From positions 1-7,877 of the forward strand of contig JAITPE010000029.1 of NCBI GenBank assembly GCA_031289575.1: a stretch of DNA of 7,877 bases, written 5' to 3'. The stretch is from Spirochaetia bacterium (lineage in GTDB: Bacteria > Spirochaetota > UBA4802 > UBA5550). The notes beneath the pieces are model-generated. The model made no database searches. It saw only the letters and a program-made list of their open reading frames with translations, and had not been told where the DNA came from. How positions within the stretch are numbered: the stretch's first letter is position 1; each line of letters begins with the position of its first letter. Shown here piece after piece: positions 7,056-7,877 of this stretch. Both the position numbers and the translations under genes were made by a program.

Positions 7056-7382
7056 TTAATCCTCTAACGAGACGGCCTCAATGCGGGAGAGAATATCACC
7101 GATGAGCCCCTCGTCAAGCATGGCGATGAGCTTATTGGTTTTTTCCTCTATGGCCGAATAGCTTCCATTCTTTAAATCTTTTACCTGAAAGTATTCATCC
7201 GCGATATTTAACGCGGCAAGTATTGCGACCTGAGTCGGGGTGCCCTTCGTTATATTGGCGCTCACCTCGGCCATTTTCTTGTTGAGGTAATCGGCCAGGT
7301 CAAGTATGTATTCCGAAGACGCATCCCCTTTTATTGTGTAACTCTGTCCAAATATATTTACTTTGACTCTTGTACTTTCCAC
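7056..7382 (-). CDS. zapA: Cell division protein ZapA
   Basis: A 108-aa protein with the ZapA layout. An N-terminal globular part (about 4-45: VKVNIFGQSYTIKG, then a DLADYLNKKMAEV helix) is followed by the core helix VAILAALNIADEYFQVK (52-68) and a C-terminal helix suited to a coiled coil. ZapA is a cytoplasmic dimer or tetramer that bundles FtsZ filaments and stabilises the Z-ring. The start is a GTG at 7382-7380 with a strong ribosome site (AGGAG, 7393-7389) 6 nt upstream. It lies 13 bp behind the stop of the acidic-protein gene, so the two are almost certainly one operon. The 6S RNA gene that often follows zapA in proteobacteria cannot be here, because gspD ends 11 bp downstream on the other strand. 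Confidence 0.9.
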   Translation of the reverse strand: MESTRVKVNIFGQSYTIKGDASSEYILDLADYLNKKMAEVSANITKGTPTQVAILAALNIADEYFQVKDLKNGSYSAIEEKTNKLIAMLDEGLIGDILSRIEAVSLED

Positions 7383-7395
7383 AATATGCTCCTGC

Positions 7396-7877
7396 TTATT
7401 TCTTCTCTATGTCTCCTTCGATAATCAGAAAGTCTTCATCGTCATCCACATCATTGACTATGAGCTTTCCGTCATCAAGAACATCATCCAGATTCATCTG
7501 TTCATCATTGAGCAGAACAATATCATCGGCTTCTCCGGTTTCATCGGCAATCATGGACTCATTCATCACATTGCTGGCGATTTCTTCCGGATCATCGTCT
7601 ATTATTATAATATAATCGTCATCAGAGGCCTCCAGAACCTCGGATTCTATGTGTTCTTCGAGTTCCTCCGCGCCTTCCTTCGCGGTTTCTTCTATTTCCT
7701 CTTCCTCTACAATGGCGGGATCTTCCTCTGCAACCGGTTCTTCTTCTACAAAGGCAACCTCGTCCTCGGCAACCGGTTCCTCTACAAGGGCGGGATATTC
7801 CTCGGCAAGGAGTTCTTCCTCAACGAGGGCAACCTCGTCCTCAGCAACAGGTTCTTCCTCTACAAAGGCAACGGGTT
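7396..7877 (-). CDS. Acidic repeat-containing protein of unknown function, C-terminal part (5' end outside window)
   Basis: The minus frame is open from the right edge to the TAA at 7398-7396, giving at least 160 residues with no start inside the window. I do not recognise the family. The visible N-terminal third is built of 12-13 residue acidic units such as EEEPVAEDEVALV and EEEPVAEEDPAIV. After a Glu-rich linker (7624-7701), the C-terminal half is Asp-rich with four short hydrophobic blocks flanked by acid: DDYIIIIDDD, DDIVLLND, GKLIVNDVDD and DFLIIEGD. It ends in IEKK. Almost no basic residues are present. Its stop is 13 bp from the zapA start, with the zapA ribosome site in the gap, so it is the upstream operon partner of zapA. 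No membrane segment is visible in this part. It could be a disordered scaffold or linker, but function is unknown. Confidence 0.75.
   Translation of the reverse strand, partial: PVAFVEEEPVAEDEVALVEEELLAEEYPALVEEPVAEDEVAFVEEEPVAEEDPAIVEEEEIEETAKEGAEELEEHIESEVLEASDDDYIIIIDDDPEEIASNVMNESMIADETGEADDIVLLNDEQMNLDDVLDDGKLIVNDVDDDEDFLIIEGDIEKK
7702..7877 (-). repeat. In-frame tandem 39-bp repeat with alternating A/B units in the acidic gene
   Basis: Five head-to-tail units are visible: 7702-7740, 7741-7779, 7780-7815 (36 bp, one Glu codon short), 7816-7854 and 7855-7877 (cut by the edge). Units 7741-7779 and 7816-7854 are the same type, 33 of 39 bases identical, encoding PVAEDEVA[FL]V. Units 7702-7740 and 7780-7815 are a second type with a Pro-Ala pair. 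The true period is therefore a two-unit block of 75-78 bp. The array continues past the window. Confidence 0.8.

Noticed and set aside
7370..7615. Plus-strand serine-rich open frame at the right end
   Set aside because: It is the mirror of Asp/Glu codons of the acidic minus-strand gene (GAT/GAA read backwards as ATC/TTC and in shifted frame as TCA/TCT), and it also overlaps the start of zapA.

Overview
This 7.9 kb window comes from a diderm (Gram-negative-type) bacterium with mid-range base composition. The evidence is a type II secretion pair (gspC-gspD), a secreted TPR protein with a signal peptide, a DedA-family membrane protein, elongation factor G and the division protein ZapA. The mix would fit a spirochaete or a deltaproteobacterium-like lineage. 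That placement is a guess from protein flavour, since no marker here fixes the phylum.

Layout, left to right. (1) Positions 1-489, plus strand: C-terminal end of a UvrD/Rep-type superfamily 1 helicase, cut by the window edge. (2) Positions 490-573: convergent intergenic gap with a perfect 11-bp palindrome and no T-tract. (3) Positions 574-3226, minus strand: a secreted TPR protein gene, then fusA (EF-G), with a likely promoter in the 79-bp gap between them. (4) Positions 3227-3354: divergent control region in which -35-like boxes for both directions overlap. (5) Positions 3355-4340, plus strand: a 109-aa protein of unknown function whose stop overlaps the start of a DedA gene (TAATG). (6) Positions 4410-7044, plus strand: gspC and gspD, 10 bp apart, behind a perfect TATAAT. 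(7) Positions 7056-7877, minus strand: zapA, preceded by the 3' part of a very acidic, tandem-repeat-bearing gene that runs off the right edge.

How the genes work together. GspC (inner-membrane coupling protein with an HR domain and a PDZ domain) and GspD (outer-membrane secretin) meet in the periplasm and form the cross-envelope part of a type II secretion machine. The remaining gsp genes are not in the window. ZapA supports the FtsZ ring, and its partner gene is an acidic protein of unknown role. The TPR protein is probably periplasmic. EF-G is a housekeeping translocase sitting outside the usual rpsL-rpsG-fusA-tuf cluster.

I see no CRISPR array, transposase, tRNA, rRNA or clear undescribed multi-gene system. 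The least ordinary items are the two-level acidic repeat gene upstream of zapA, the shortened secretin with a glutamine-rich insertion, and the unknown small gene coupled to dedA.
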